From the NCBI GenBank assembly GCA_035610365.1, contig CM069432.1, forward strand, positions 16,430,001 to 16,494,000: a DNA stretch of 64,000 nucleotides, in the 5' to 3' direction. The notes under the pieces were generated by a model that had not been told where the DNA came from, searched no databases, and worked only from the letters and a program-made list of their open reading frames with translations. The position numbers were made by a program, and so were the translations under genes. This stretch comes from Aquatica leii (taxonomy: Eukaryota > Arthropoda > Insecta > Coleoptera > Lampyridae). Shown here piece after piece: positions 21,510 to 31,997 of the stretch (positions are counted from its first letter, which is position 1; each line of letters starts with the position of its first letter).

Positions 21510-21755
21510 ATATCTTCTTCTGTGTAGGTCTGTAAGGATGAGTAGGGTTATTCCAAGTCATTTAAAATCTTTGTCTTCTTCTGTGTAGGTCTGTGAGGAG
21601 GAGTAGGGTTATTCCAGGTCATTTAAAGCATTGAATGTAGATCGGTGAGGAGGAGTAAGGTTACTCTAGGTCATTTAAAGCACTGAATGTAGGTCAAGGT
21701 CTGTGAGGAGGAGTAAAGTTACTCTAGGTCATTTAAAGGTCAAGGTCCCTCCTCC
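21510..21755. repeat. Tandem repeat array 2 (same unit, four copies)
   Basis: Units read gaggaggagtagggttattc and then aggtcatttaaag, clearly the same family as array 1. The last two units carry tcaaggtc next to or in place of the usual spacer. Together with the duplicated promoter block this suggests that a promoter-plus-repeat module was duplicated around the paralogous pair. Confidence 0.72.
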
Positions 21756-21819
21756 TCTTGTCACAGAACTCTCCAACTTACCCTACTTAGGTCAATCAGT
21801 TTAATTTTATGTACGACGT

Positions 21820-21965
21820 GTTGCCTAACTGAAGGCAGCTTGCAATCAATCGCATCTATGTAATTTTACTTCGCTTTTCTATTCTAACCTAGTTTTCTGT
21901 GATAAAATAAATATATTTGTCGTTACAACATGTGCTTTGTCATTTATTCCTTTTTGGCTTTGAAT
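21820..21965 (+). repeat. LTR-like fragment
   Basis: ttctgtgataaaataaatat and the following gctttgtcatttattcc resemble 60636-60700 (ttctgtgatataataaatat, then tgtagtgttatttattc). Both look like the polyadenylation/R-U5 part of an LTR. No coding partner adjoins it, so it may be a solo LTR remnant. Confidence 0.35.
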
Positions 21966-22527
21966 AGATTTTAACGGTGTCTTCAATTCTAGTTTTCAAT
22001 TGTTTTCGAGCTTTTTTAATATACTTTATGATTAGCACACCAAGACTTGCGATCCGCTTGCCGCATAATATCGAGCTAGCCGCCAGCAATTAAGTTAGGA
22101 AAAACTTATCGTAACAAATTTTACATGTTAAATTTCAATTTAAAAATAATACAATTTTGCAAAAGATTAATGCCATAAGTATAACCAAGTGCAAATATAC
22201 GTATCTATAGAAATTTTTGTATAGATAAGCTGAATTATATTACATGTATTACTTTGTTTAACTTTGTTTTAGAGTTTGACGTACAACTAAAATCAAATTT
22301 TGTGTGTGATATTTAAAAAAAATGTTTTACGTAAACTTAAAAAATTTAAAACAGACTAGATAAAAAATTTACTTAAAATTTTAATACCGCTTTTAAAAAC
22401 AAAGACGTTTACTTTATATATTAATAAATAAGTTAAATGTAAATACACTTAAAAGCGTTTTATTAAAAGCACGTTTGTATACTTTAACGTTTCATTACGT
22501 AAAATAAATTTATAGACTAACACTCAC

Positions 22528-22579
22528 CTTTTAGTGATGCCTGTCTTTTACTGTATTACCATATAATCCAAATTATCAC
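22528..22579 (-). other. Possible short exon in a non-coding stretch
   Basis: On the minus strand a good acceptor (cttgtttgtttcag) is followed by 52 bases and a consensus donor (aaaag/gtgagt). A further donor-like ca/gtaaga lies about 60 bp upstream, at an intron size common in insects. All three frames carry a stop, so it would be a UTR or terminal coding exon. It may be a chance pairing of splice-like sites. Confidence 0.25.
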
Positions 22580-24713
22580 CTGAAACAAACAAGAAAAAAA
22601 TCAATTTTAAAGCAAAAAAAAAATTAAATCTTACTGACATTGATTATTTATTTACTTTTGGGCCATTTTGAGCAGGTATATTAATGAAAAATGATGTGTG
22701 AGAAAAGTTTAAATAACGAAGAGTTTTTGATTTATAATCATTGCTAAATTAATATAAACAAATTTACATTTTGTACAAACAGTGCGACAAAACTTCATTT
22801 GCAGCAGTAACTTCTTTAACGATTCCTTTTGTAGATCAATACACACAAAGACAAAGAGCGTGACTTTATTTATGCAACTAGTACAAAAACATGCTATTTT
22901 ATGCTATAACATTTAATTATACTACAAAACCAAAATTTTTATTTTTTTTAATTTATGATCCTTTAGCTAAAAATTAAACAAATTAGAAATATTTGATTTA
23001 ATATTAGGTACCAACATTCACACACAACGTAGGCAAATTAACTTAATTTTCTGCAAAAATAAACAAAAAATTCAAACGATGTTATTACGTTTACTTAAAA
23101 TTACTAAAAAATGATTAATCGTGTATATTTTGTTAACAAAACTTATTGAAATATAAAAGATTAATTTTGTTTATATTAAAACTGCATTAATAATATTTCT
23201 AAAAGTAACATTAGGACTGTATTGTTTTTGACACATTAATAAAAAGTAAAATTAGATTCTTATTTGTTGTATGTTTATATTTTAAAAAGGTTTCTTGTTA
23301 CAAATTCAAATTCATATTTTATTTTATTTAAAAACATATTGTAAAAACTTTATATTATTTACAGTTTTTATTACTTTTTTTTAATTATTTTATTTTATAA
23401 TTTTTTTTTAAACTATTTTGTATAAATTTTGTGTTAGGCACAACACGTTGACTTTTTTTGTTATTGTTTATCTTTTAACGCCCATTATAACACGTGTATC
23501 CTATCTTTAAAACAATTAATTTTTTTACAATGTCAAAACGCAACTTTAGTACGCGTTTTTAAATTAACTTATACGTCCTATGGGAAAACACTAATTTAAT
23601 TCAAATCAGATTAAGGCCAGTATACAAATTTTATATTATTATACCCTAGAAATTACGAAAAATATTTTTAAATTATAATACTTGTTCTCAGTATTTTTTA
23701 ATTACAAATTTTGTATAAAGTTTGCAATTTAAAATTAATTAATTTAATCGTCAGTTATTTACTCAGTTAGAAGAAAAAAATTGTATTAATTATAATTATT
23801 AATTAACATTAATTAATAATTAATCTTAATAATATTGTAAAATAAGACAAGTTATTGAAAATTAAAATAATCAATATCAAAAAACAAAATAATTAAAAAA
23901 ATTAAATTAAACGATGTAGAAAAGAATATAATACTTAGAAAAAACGTTTAGACTAACAAAAACTAATAAATAAATTTTTGTACGTCCCGAGTTTCTTTAA
24001 ATTTGTGCTGTGTGCACGTTACTTTAAACAAACGGCATTTTTAGGAAGGTACTATACCCCAAAACTATGTTTCAACCTTTTATTATTACTCCCAACCGTC
24101 ATTACAATCACGTTTATTTTACAGGTCAAGTTGACATCTGCAATTTTGATAATAATAAACATTTTTGTTTATTTGTAGAATTTAAAAATTAAGAAAAGCA
24201 AACGTATTAATTTTGTATGCAGTTTTAGTCATTCTATTATAACCAGTCATATAAACGTAAGTAATAAAAATAGTAATTTACGTAGCGAGCGTCGAACGTA
24301 AAACATAGCATAACTAACGTTAACAAAACGCTAAACCTCTCGCTTAAAACCATTTTTATTTAAATAGTAGAATAATAAGACTGACTTTTCTTTATTAATA
24401 AAATATGCATTGATAGGGCGTAGTAGACCTAAGTAGACAGATGTTTTTTGTTAATATTTTTTATTTTGACTGTAAAAATTAAAAATATAGCCAATGGTGC
24501 AAACCAAAAATTCTTGTTTTGTCACATAAAACAAATAATTTTGTTTCAGTTAAAATCGCTAAGACTAAGTCTAAAACTCCAAATGCCATAGTTAATCTAG
24601 TTTTAAATGCAATCTCTCTAGAAATTGTCGTTAGTACATTAAGCGGGACGTTTAATGTACTTTTGCAATAAAATATACGGAAAATCTATTACAAGAATTT
24701 TCTCGTAACTTAA
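22580..24713. other. Very AT-rich spacer, nothing recognised
   Basis: Extremely AT-rich with palindromic taattaat runs near 23780-23830. One 66-residue plus-strand frame at 23978 shows no motif and is left out. Confidence 0.45.
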
Positions 24714-25008
24714 ATGTAGGCAACTAGCTCGATATAATTTGATAAACGAATTGTTGCAAGTCTCGGTGCGCTAGTTTTATAATAAATTAAGGCGCCAAAA
24801 CGGGTGAAAACTAGTGATAAAAGACACAATTTAAATCTATCCAACACTGAGAGAAAATCAAATGACAAAACGCTAGTTATAACAACAAATACATTTATTT
24901 TAACAATAAAAAAAGAGAAGAATACATGCAAAGCAGTAGTAGGCGTTCCGAGACGAAAATTATACCGTACGCAATCTATATCCGAATACTTTTAACACAA
25001 CAAATTTC
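24714..25008 (-). repeat. 3' LTR of element D
   Basis: Matches 27754-27975 and then 28718-28788 in direct orientation. Shared sequence includes tctatccaacactga, gaaaatcaaatgacaaa and later gaatacttttaaca. On the minus strand it contains ttttggcgcc, which resembles a tRNA-Lys-type primer-binding start and could mark an inner edge rather than LTR body. Confidence 0.6.
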
Positions 25009-25059
25009 TCCCCAGCAACATAAAAACTTGTTAAGTGTGCACTAGCTAAAATAAAGAAC

Positions 25060-26590
25060 AGAAAATTAAACATACGCCATGGACAAAACCTTAAAATCCA
25101 AAACCAACCCAAATACAATAGCACCCAACCCAAGAATAAACGTAAATAAAAAATATTTTCCTAGTTGAGATTTTAACCAACAGGTATCAAACAATAGGCA
25201 CTCGTTGCAAAGTTGACAGAAGTCAAAACACTAGTAAAGTCAGAAAATTGACGTATCCCATAGACATGAAGCATTTTGATACGCAAATTTAGAAAGAAAA
25301 AGTCTAAAAAGAAAACTAAGACGGTTGTGCTAAAAATTCGTCAACAGGACGGTATGAGATTTTTTCACAAAAAAAACTAAAAAGATCGTAAAGATTCAAG
25401 ATAGCAAAACCAAACAAAAAAATATCAAGCAAATAAAGATTTTGATCGAAAATCGACTACTTAAAAGCCAGAGACAAAAATCAATAACCCATAAGCCACA
25501 ACCGCAACACACAATGCAAAACCAAAAAAAAAAAAGAAATAAAAAAGTAAGAGTAAATAAAAAAGTATAAAAAACTTCAGTTCAGTAATAGAACTAAAAA
25601 GCCAAAAAACGGATTAGAATATTTCAAGAGTAAAAAAAATATCCTAAAAGTGACTGAATACATCAAAAATGGCGACCAAACGGAAGTACGTAAAGTACCA
25701 AAAGCGACGTTGCAGTCTAGTCCAAATTTTAACCCAAACACAACTAAACAAATACCCACTAAACCTAATAAAGCAGGAAAAGTAACTGTGAAAGAAGAAG
25801 GCAAACAAAACTGCAGTAAACACTAAAAAAAAGAGTTGAGTTAAAAAAGTGTTCAAACAACTAACCAAGATTTAGAATAAGCAAAACAGACAATCGCCTT
25901 AAAGGCAAACTTTAAGAAGTAAAAAAATAGTAAAAAAATTAAAGGTAAGAAAGAAAACGTACAGTGGGAGAAAGATAAGACTAAATGTTTCTATGTTCAA
26001 CTAACCACCTAAGTGGCAAATCTTAAGGAGAATCAAAAAGATGAAAAAAGAAAGGTTGGCAAATAGAAATCTTCTAGATCCAAGGAAAAAGAAATAAAAA
26101 ATAGAAAAGATAGAGAAAAATAAAGTTTGATGATAATGCTTCCCGTAGAAGCACAAAAAGAAAGACCACCTTAAAATGCCCATCTAACCGCACTAAATAT
26201 ATAAAAACAGAAAACGAAAGAGAAGAAAAAAAATATCACAGGAAACTCATGAAAAGAGAAAACCAAATCCAGAAACTAGAAAGAATCCAATCTAAAAATC
26301 GACTAAGCGGATATAATTATATACAAACGTGAAGTAAGCTAAAGAAGAAAACGTAACCAACAAAAATAATATTGGTGACAACAAAATGGGAGAAAGCAAA
26401 TAGACAGGGTCTAAACCACAACCAACAAGATACCGTGTTGAAAGACTCAAACCACCAAAACCAAAAAACAAAATCCAGAGGAATAGCAGAAGTCACAATC
26501 CAAAAGCACAAAAAGTGAACTAACACTTACGACGCTTGCGACGCCGATGAAAAAGAAGGAAACGATTAGAAGAAGAAGACAACAAAGCAC
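25060..26590. repeat. A-rich 3' region of element D
   Basis: Purine-rich on the plus strand; the first 800 bp is the inverted match to 17691-18490. Read on the plus strand it gives long Lys/Glu/Ser-rich stretches with scattered stops (KSSRSKEKEIKNRKDREK, KEKKKKYHRKLMKREN, TYDACDADEKEGND), on the strand opposite to Gag. The minus-strand open frames here are Leu/Phe-rich complements of this bias and are not annotated as genes. Confidence 0.45.
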
Positions 26591-26619
26591 AGTTAGCCGC
26601 ACTCTAACCGAATTGCTTT

Positions 26620-26800
26620 GTTGTGAGTTTAAACGAGAACAATAACGTATGAACTTTAGGTCTCATATGAGGCCAGTAGAAGTGGCAACAGATAGTTTCT
26701 AAGGTATCAGATATAATATGGCGATTCTGAATAAACTGCTTCCGCTGTTCCAAAGAAAGGATCAATATCGAAACGCAAAGATCAAAATAAGTAACACGTT
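26620..26800 (-). pseudogene. Retroelement integrase zinc-binding fragment (element D)
   Basis: Reads LSLEQRKQFIQNRHIISDTL then ETICCHFYWPHMRPKVHT. This is the characteristic region before an integrase core ('RxxIxxxH...FYWPxMxxDVxxY'). It follows directly on Gag-like sequence, with no protease or RT between, so most of pol has been deleted. The core domain is absent. Confidence 0.5.
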
Positions 26801-27420
26801 CTCGTTTACATAAAAGATGTTTCCCAACACGACAACGAGAAAAACGACGAGAAGAAGCAGCAACTTTAGACACTACACCTAAGTTCCAAAAATCAGTAGT
26901 AGGTTTAATAGTCTTAGAAACTAAAACTGAGTTAAATGGAAGAGTAAGAAGAGAACCAACAGAACGTAAAAGGTTATCAGCTTGAGAACGACAACAAACA
27001 CAAGTATTCGAAGTAGGAGTAGATACAGAAAAACAGGATTAGTAGAAGAAACGGAAGTAGAAGTCTGACTAGCAAAGGCTACAGATGATTCTAGAACTTC
27101 CTCACTGGTCTCTGATAAAAAGTTAAATAAATTGCGAAAGTTCGACTCCAAACGTTTACCTAACGATACTAACTGCAAAATAAGTGTGATCTCAATCAAT
27201 GTTAACGAAAATTGATAAAACGGCGTCAGATTACGACAATGATTTTGAGCGGTATTGGCTTTGAGGCCGCTTCTGATAACTGAAGAAAGAGGGATCGCAT
27301 AGTGGGAACGTACTTACGATAGATTTGGACATTCTACAAACGTAAAGAAGTTTAGTTTGCCTTAAAACTTCAAAAGCTGAGAGGAAAAGTTGGTGATGTA
27401 AGACACCACAAGACAAACAC
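26800..27420 (-). pseudogene. LTR-retrotransposon Gag, decayed (element D)
   Basis: The minus strand reads LQLVSLGKRLESNFRNL, FLSETSEEVLESSVAFAS, TSTSVSSTNPV and, after a shift, TSNTCVCCRSQ and FWNLGVVSKVAASSRRFSRC. The last part has the spacing of Gag zinc knuckles with several Cys or His replaced. The Ser/Thr-rich linker before the knuckles is usual. Upstream, 27230-27420 may continue the capsid part. Heavily decayed. Confidence 0.45.
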
Positions 27421-27753
27421 AACTCGTCAATACAAATAAGAAATTCAAGAAGTACGAAAGGGTTTTTACCAAAAAAAAAAAAATTGCTATCCGCAGTTTG
27501 TTTACGAATCCAAGTCCGAAGAAATAAGAAATTGTGGGTTTTTGTCCAAAGAATACATAACTAATACAATAAAATCTAAAAAAAAAATTGAATGAAAGTA
27601 ACAAACCAAAGCAGAAATCTGCTAACACGCGTCTGCCTAGAAAATGAAGTAAAACTTCAAGTAAATCAACCCCATTAATAATAATCAAGAATTTAAAAAA
27701 ATCAATAAAAGAATAACCGCATAACCAAAATCGAGCCCTGACAGGTTGGTAGG

Positions 27754-28788
27754 TAAACGTAGGCGATTAGCTCAATATAATTTGGCAGGCGCGTCGTAAG
27801 TCTCTGTGTGATAATTTTAAAATAAAGTAAAAAAGCGCCAAAATGGTTGGAAACTGGTAATGGCTGACACCGTTTAATTCTATCCAACACTGAAAGAAAA
27901 TCAAATGACAAACCAATAAATATAATTTTTTTTCACAATGAAAGAAAAAAGAAAATAAGCAAGGCAGAATTACATATATAATAACAATTGAAAGTTCGTC
28001 AATAAATATCACAGTTATAACGTTGATACAAAATCTAAAGGGTATGACGATATAAGTTAAAATGTAATCAAAGAGTTAAACTTTTTTAATTGGATGCGAA
28101 ACTAGTGAATTTGCAACCCGAAACAAATCGCATAAAAAGAAACCGTAATTATACAAACAAAAGTTTGCGTTTGTTAGTCGTATCTGTATCTACGTCGCAA
28201 GTAAAGAAATGGTATTCACGAATATCCATTCATGGTATTAGCTATCGGCATGCTTAAAACGTTCCCTAAAATCGCTAAAAAGCATTAAGAAAGAATCAGA
28301 TATAAAATGATATCATAAGTAAATTGCTTTTAGACAAACAATGGATTGTCCTAACCGAATACGTCAAGCTTCCGAGTGACCTTTATTACTTCTATCGCAG
28401 GCGTGCTTCTAAGTTTATTAAAAAATCACAGGAAGTACGGCAGCGACTTACATTTCGGTAGTGGTGTAATTAACCAATATCCCCATGAATACGTGCTTTC
28501 AGTTATCGTTTCCAGTGAAAGGTGATTAATTGACATGTACCATTTCAAAGTGGCAAACACAAAGCGGTATACCAAGTCGGTTTTACAATTACAAAAAATT
28601 CAAATTACGTCACAAAAATAGAAATTAATTCTTACCCCAAAAAGACATTTACATATAAAGCAAAACTTATAGACCCATTCATAACGTGAATGAAAGTTAA
28701 CGCTCTGAATGTATTAAAAGTTGGTGTTTCGGTACGAAACTTATACAATATGTAATTTATATCAGAATACTTTTAACATAACAAATGG
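27754..28788 (-). repeat. 5' LTR of element D, split by a 0.74 kb insertion
   Basis: 27754-27975 matches the first 220 bp of the 3' LTR. The match then resumes at about 28718 (ggtgtttcggtacgaaac) and ends in gaatacttttaaca at 28788. The intervening 27976-28717 has no counterpart in the other LTR and is therefore a later insertion. It shows no ORF, and its ends could not be paired as inverted repeats. Confidence 0.5.
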
Positions 28789-29032
28789 CTAAAGTAATTC
28801 ACGCATTGTGGATTTGACTATTATTTGAAAAAAGATATTGAAAAATGGTTAAGGTATTGACTTGTGGAAAAATGGAATCTGTAAAAGAAGCAAATACCAA
28901 AACTGTTTTTGTGTGGTCCCGAGAAAAATGATACTACAGTTTTCTAAATCGTCACAAACAAGTTTCTCAAAAAAAGCAAAATACATCTACAAGGGTGCAG
29001 GTGCTGTTACTAAAGAGAAATTTGTAAATGGT

Positions 29033-29285
29033 TTGATAAAGTTAATTACACTTTAGAAGATGGAACAAACTATTTGGAAGAACCACAAAGAATCTTCAAT
29101 ATAAACAAAACATTTTTAGCTCCAAAAAGCGGTCGTGTAATTAGACTAAAACGAAAAAAAATTACGACAAGCAAAGTGCCACGGACAAAGAAAATATAAC
29201 TTTGTTGTGTACTGTCAACGCTGCTAGAAAATTTGTTTTACAATTAACACATTTTAAATATGAGAGAATTCCAGCTGTTTAAAAA
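29033..29285 (+). pseudogene. pogo/Tigger-type DDE transposase fragment
   Basis: Reads NYTLEDGTNYLEEPQRIFNI, then FLAPKSGRVI and, after a shift, DKENITLLCTVNAARKFV and FKYERIPAV. This is the order of the CENP-B/pogo-type DDE domain ('RIFNxDExGFxLxPKxGKV...ENITVLxxxNAxGxxxPPxxIFxYKRxP'). The first catalytic Asp is Asn here (FNIN), so the domain would be inactive even without the frameshift. The helix-turn-helix N-terminus and the remaining catalytic residues are missing. Confidence 0.6.
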
Positions 29286-29825
29286 AAGCGAAAACTGTTA
29301 GATGACAAAGTTTTTTTTCAACAATTTTGTACCATTCCTTAGAAAATCTAAAATTCAGTTTTCAGTTTACATGGATACAAGATCTACTTGCCTTATTACT
29401 TAAGTAAGTAGTGTGGAAAAGGATCAGACAGTGATTGAGCCACTTAAATCAAAATGGAAAACTTTTGTGCAAATATATAAAATTGGAAACAATGGTAATC
29501 AGTTACTTTAAATTTATATCTCTTTTCGGCAGATGCTGTTGATTACTCATCAAATTTTGAACGTTGATCTAGCAGTAGTATATACGAGTTCGTAGCGTTC
29601 TCTCAATGATAATTGTTTCATTTTCTTCTAATTTCTTCGACAGTAAGTTTATATGTACCCTTGGTGTCTACGACCCAAAAATTTTACAGGTGCGCACGGA
29701 GTAGCGTATATATTTGTTTTTTTGGTATATTATAATATTTTCAACTATTTCCTTTCAATGGCATCTAGCCGTAGTGACGTGGTTGTTCCCATAAAACATC
29801 CAAACTAAAAACACGTAATTTATAT
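29286..29825. other. Spacer, nothing recognised
   Basis: The downstream part of the pogo transposase was sought here and not found. The sequence is moderately AT-rich without repeats seen elsewhere in the window. Confidence 0.4.
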
Positions 29826-30113
29826 TCCGATTCATCTTCAGAAGAATACAAGGTAGAAAGTGACAGTAGTGAAAACGATGAAAATTATTTCGGCATTTGG
29901 AAAATTAGAAAACAAAGATCTAAAATTAAAAAATTGTCATACGTTAATTTAAAAGTAATTGGCTACAATACTAAAAGTAACTGCACCTATAGAATATAAC
30001 ATACAATGCTTTAAAAATCTAAATAAACATAAAACAGCGTTCGAACCTATAGAAAATAATGTTTCTATTATTGGCAAACACGATATTCTTGGAAGATTAG
30101 AAGATCTCTAAAC
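29826..30113 (+). pseudogene. Duplicated host-like coding segment, copy 1 (truncated)
   Basis: Homologous to 45507-45790. It starts with an acidic Ser-rich stretch (SSSEEYKVESDSSENDENYF) and then, in another frame, LKVTAPIEYNIQCFKN and AFEPIENNVSIIGKHDILGR. Most differences from copy 2 are silent or conservative, which suggests both descend from coding DNA. It is cut off after GRLEDL, where piggyBac-derived sequence begins. Not recognised as a known family. Confidence 0.45.
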
Positions 30114-30554
30114 AGGTTTACACAAAGTACCTTTTAGTTAATTTAGTAGAATCTTTTGCAACATTGAAAAAGTATATTATTTACCTGCTTTTGGGAAAGA
30201 AAGTTTTATTTACTAATATGCATTTGGATTTCGTGTTTGCAGTTAGCGAAGTTTAAATTTTTATATCGAGTTTTAGTACAACGTAATTGTATAAACAGGT
30301 AAGTCCCTATTGATTTCGTTATTTATTATTTTTGTATCATGTTTTCCAAATATGAAAAAGCAAAAAGTCATTTTGTAAATAATTTATTTTAACGCAGCGA
30401 GTACACCCTAAATTCGATGTTTGTTTAGTTGCTTGTTCAACGTTTACAGAAAATAATTCAAGGAAATTTCAACGGTCATCACTAATAAGAAGCATAAATT
30501 AAAGAAATTATTATTTACGTAGCTATGGTCAATAAATAATAAACAACACATTTA

Positions 30555-30557
<3 letters not shown>
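30114..30557 (+). mobile_element. piggyBac-family internal fragment, copy 3 (left part)
   Basis: Matches copy 1 from 11737 (gtttacacaaagtacctttt) and then 13330-13560 (gcagcgagtacaccctaaat), with the copy 2-like segment gctatggtcaataaataataaacaaca at the end. Both termini are missing: the left joins the host-like segment and the right ends in a (TA)n tract. The missing continuation begins at 44647. Confidence 0.7.

Positions 30558-30606
<49 letters not shown>
30558..30606. repeat. (TA)n microsatellite
   Basis: About 24 TA units replacing the ataaaagtaaatatat junction found at this place in piggyBac copy 2. A matching tract at 44614-44646 starts the other half of the element. Confidence 0.85.
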
Positions 30607-30609
<3 letters not shown>

Positions 30610-30714
30610 AGTGGTCAGTTTGAGGTCTCTAAGAGTTATAAAAGCGGAAGTTCGGGGACTTTTTGGAAGTTCGGGGACTGGCCCAAACTTCCAGTCCTCA
30701 AACTTGCCACTTTA
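30607..30714. mobile_element. 108 bp MITE in a TA tract
   Basis: The left end tatagtggtcagtttgagg and right end cctcaaacttgccacttta are inverted repeats. TA-rich flanks fit insertion at TA, as for Tc1/mariner-type elements. Internally the motif aagttcggggact occurs twice, and related gtttggggac motifs continue to about 30840. Confidence 0.55.
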
Positions 30715-31997
30715 TGACAGCAATGAGTCCTCAAAGTTCCAAACGTAAAATCATAGGATGTGAGTAGTTTGGGGACGCTATTTTGATATTAAACGAACGG
30801 TTTGGGGACAATATTTTGCACGCAATGTGATTCCTTTGGGGACTTTAAAATGTAATAAAATATTACTTTACATGACTAGCTTAAATAATTTATTACTAAT
30901 TATCACTAATGTCCAAAAATAAAATAGTATAAAGTTTTGGGAATTTATTAATTTACTATTATAAAGTTTCAAAGAATTATGATAGTTGTGTCGTTCCATT
31001 CGGATTCGTTCAAGCAAACTGAATCCACTTGATGACAGGGGCCGGACCAAATCCGTCTTGTGTTATGAATTCGGTCTGTCCGGTGGATTCGGTTTGTTAG
31101 ATACGATAATACCTTTGAGTAAATTGATTCATGTGTTAATGAAATATCGAGTGTGACTATTACATAAGAACGTATTTTTTAATTTAAAAAAACTCAACGT
31201 TAATATAATTAATTTAGTGCAATTAGCATTATTCTATACTTTAATTGTCATTTATTTTGTAATATTATTATATAGGTAAACATTAAATATAAGTAATGAA
31301 TTAAATTGAAATGATGTGACTTTACCTGTTCATATATGCATCGTTCATAAATTTCATTAGAATTAAATGAATTATAGTTTTCGAGCATTTATATCACTAG
31401 CGTTAAGAGGATTTAGTAGCAGCCGCCATATTTACTAAACTGCGGAATCAATTTACGACCTTATTATAAAAAATTTTTGAATTTTTGTTTTTATGTATTG
31501 TTAGAAACTATCAACAGAATGCCGCAAACTTCATAAGTTTGAAAACAACAAATACATTTTTTTTTAACTTTTTACAGGAATCTTATACATACATTTTACA
31601 TAGGTTGCGGCACTTTTTGATATAAAATAAACACATTTAGTGAAGACAAAAAAATTGAAAATTTTCTTAGTTTTTGCGTAAAAGTTTCTTGGTAAATTTA
31701 AATAATATGCTGTAAAATGCTGCCACCTACAATAAAGCAAGTTCAACTAATACGATCTAGCAACAACGCGTTCAAAAAGTTAGGATTGTGATTTTTACAA
31801 TGTTATGTCTAGACGAATACTTTCGTTTCATTGATAACGTTATTATGCCTCAGCATCTTTACTGACGAATTAATTCGTGTTTTCAAACTTCAAATTGACT
31901 TGTGTCAAGTTCTAGTTAACTATTGTATTTCATTAAAAATAGCTTGATTTGTAAAATAGGTGCATTTTTTGGCAAAAATTTCACAAAACTAAATTAT
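30715..31997. other. Spacer with gtttggggac motifs and a partial palindrome
   Basis: 30760-30845 has three more tttggggac motifs. A partial palindrome occurs at 31014-31097 (gcaaactgaatccac against gtggattcggtttgt), possibly the end of an unrecognised element. The rest shows no feature. Confidence 0.4.

Noticed and set aside
20163-21755. Regularly spaced repeats resembling a CRISPR array
   Set aside because: Spacers are not unique sequences of constant length; units are contiguous 52-60 bp tandem repeats, and the DNA is eukaryotic.
23978-24178. 66-codon plus-strand open frame
   Set aside because: No motif, no splice or promoter context, composition as expected for AT-rich DNA.
25577-26526. 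Several minus-strand Leu/Phe-rich open frames that look like membrane proteins
   Set aside because: They are the complement of a strongly A-rich low-complexity region; hydrophobicity follows from T-rich codons and no family motif is present.
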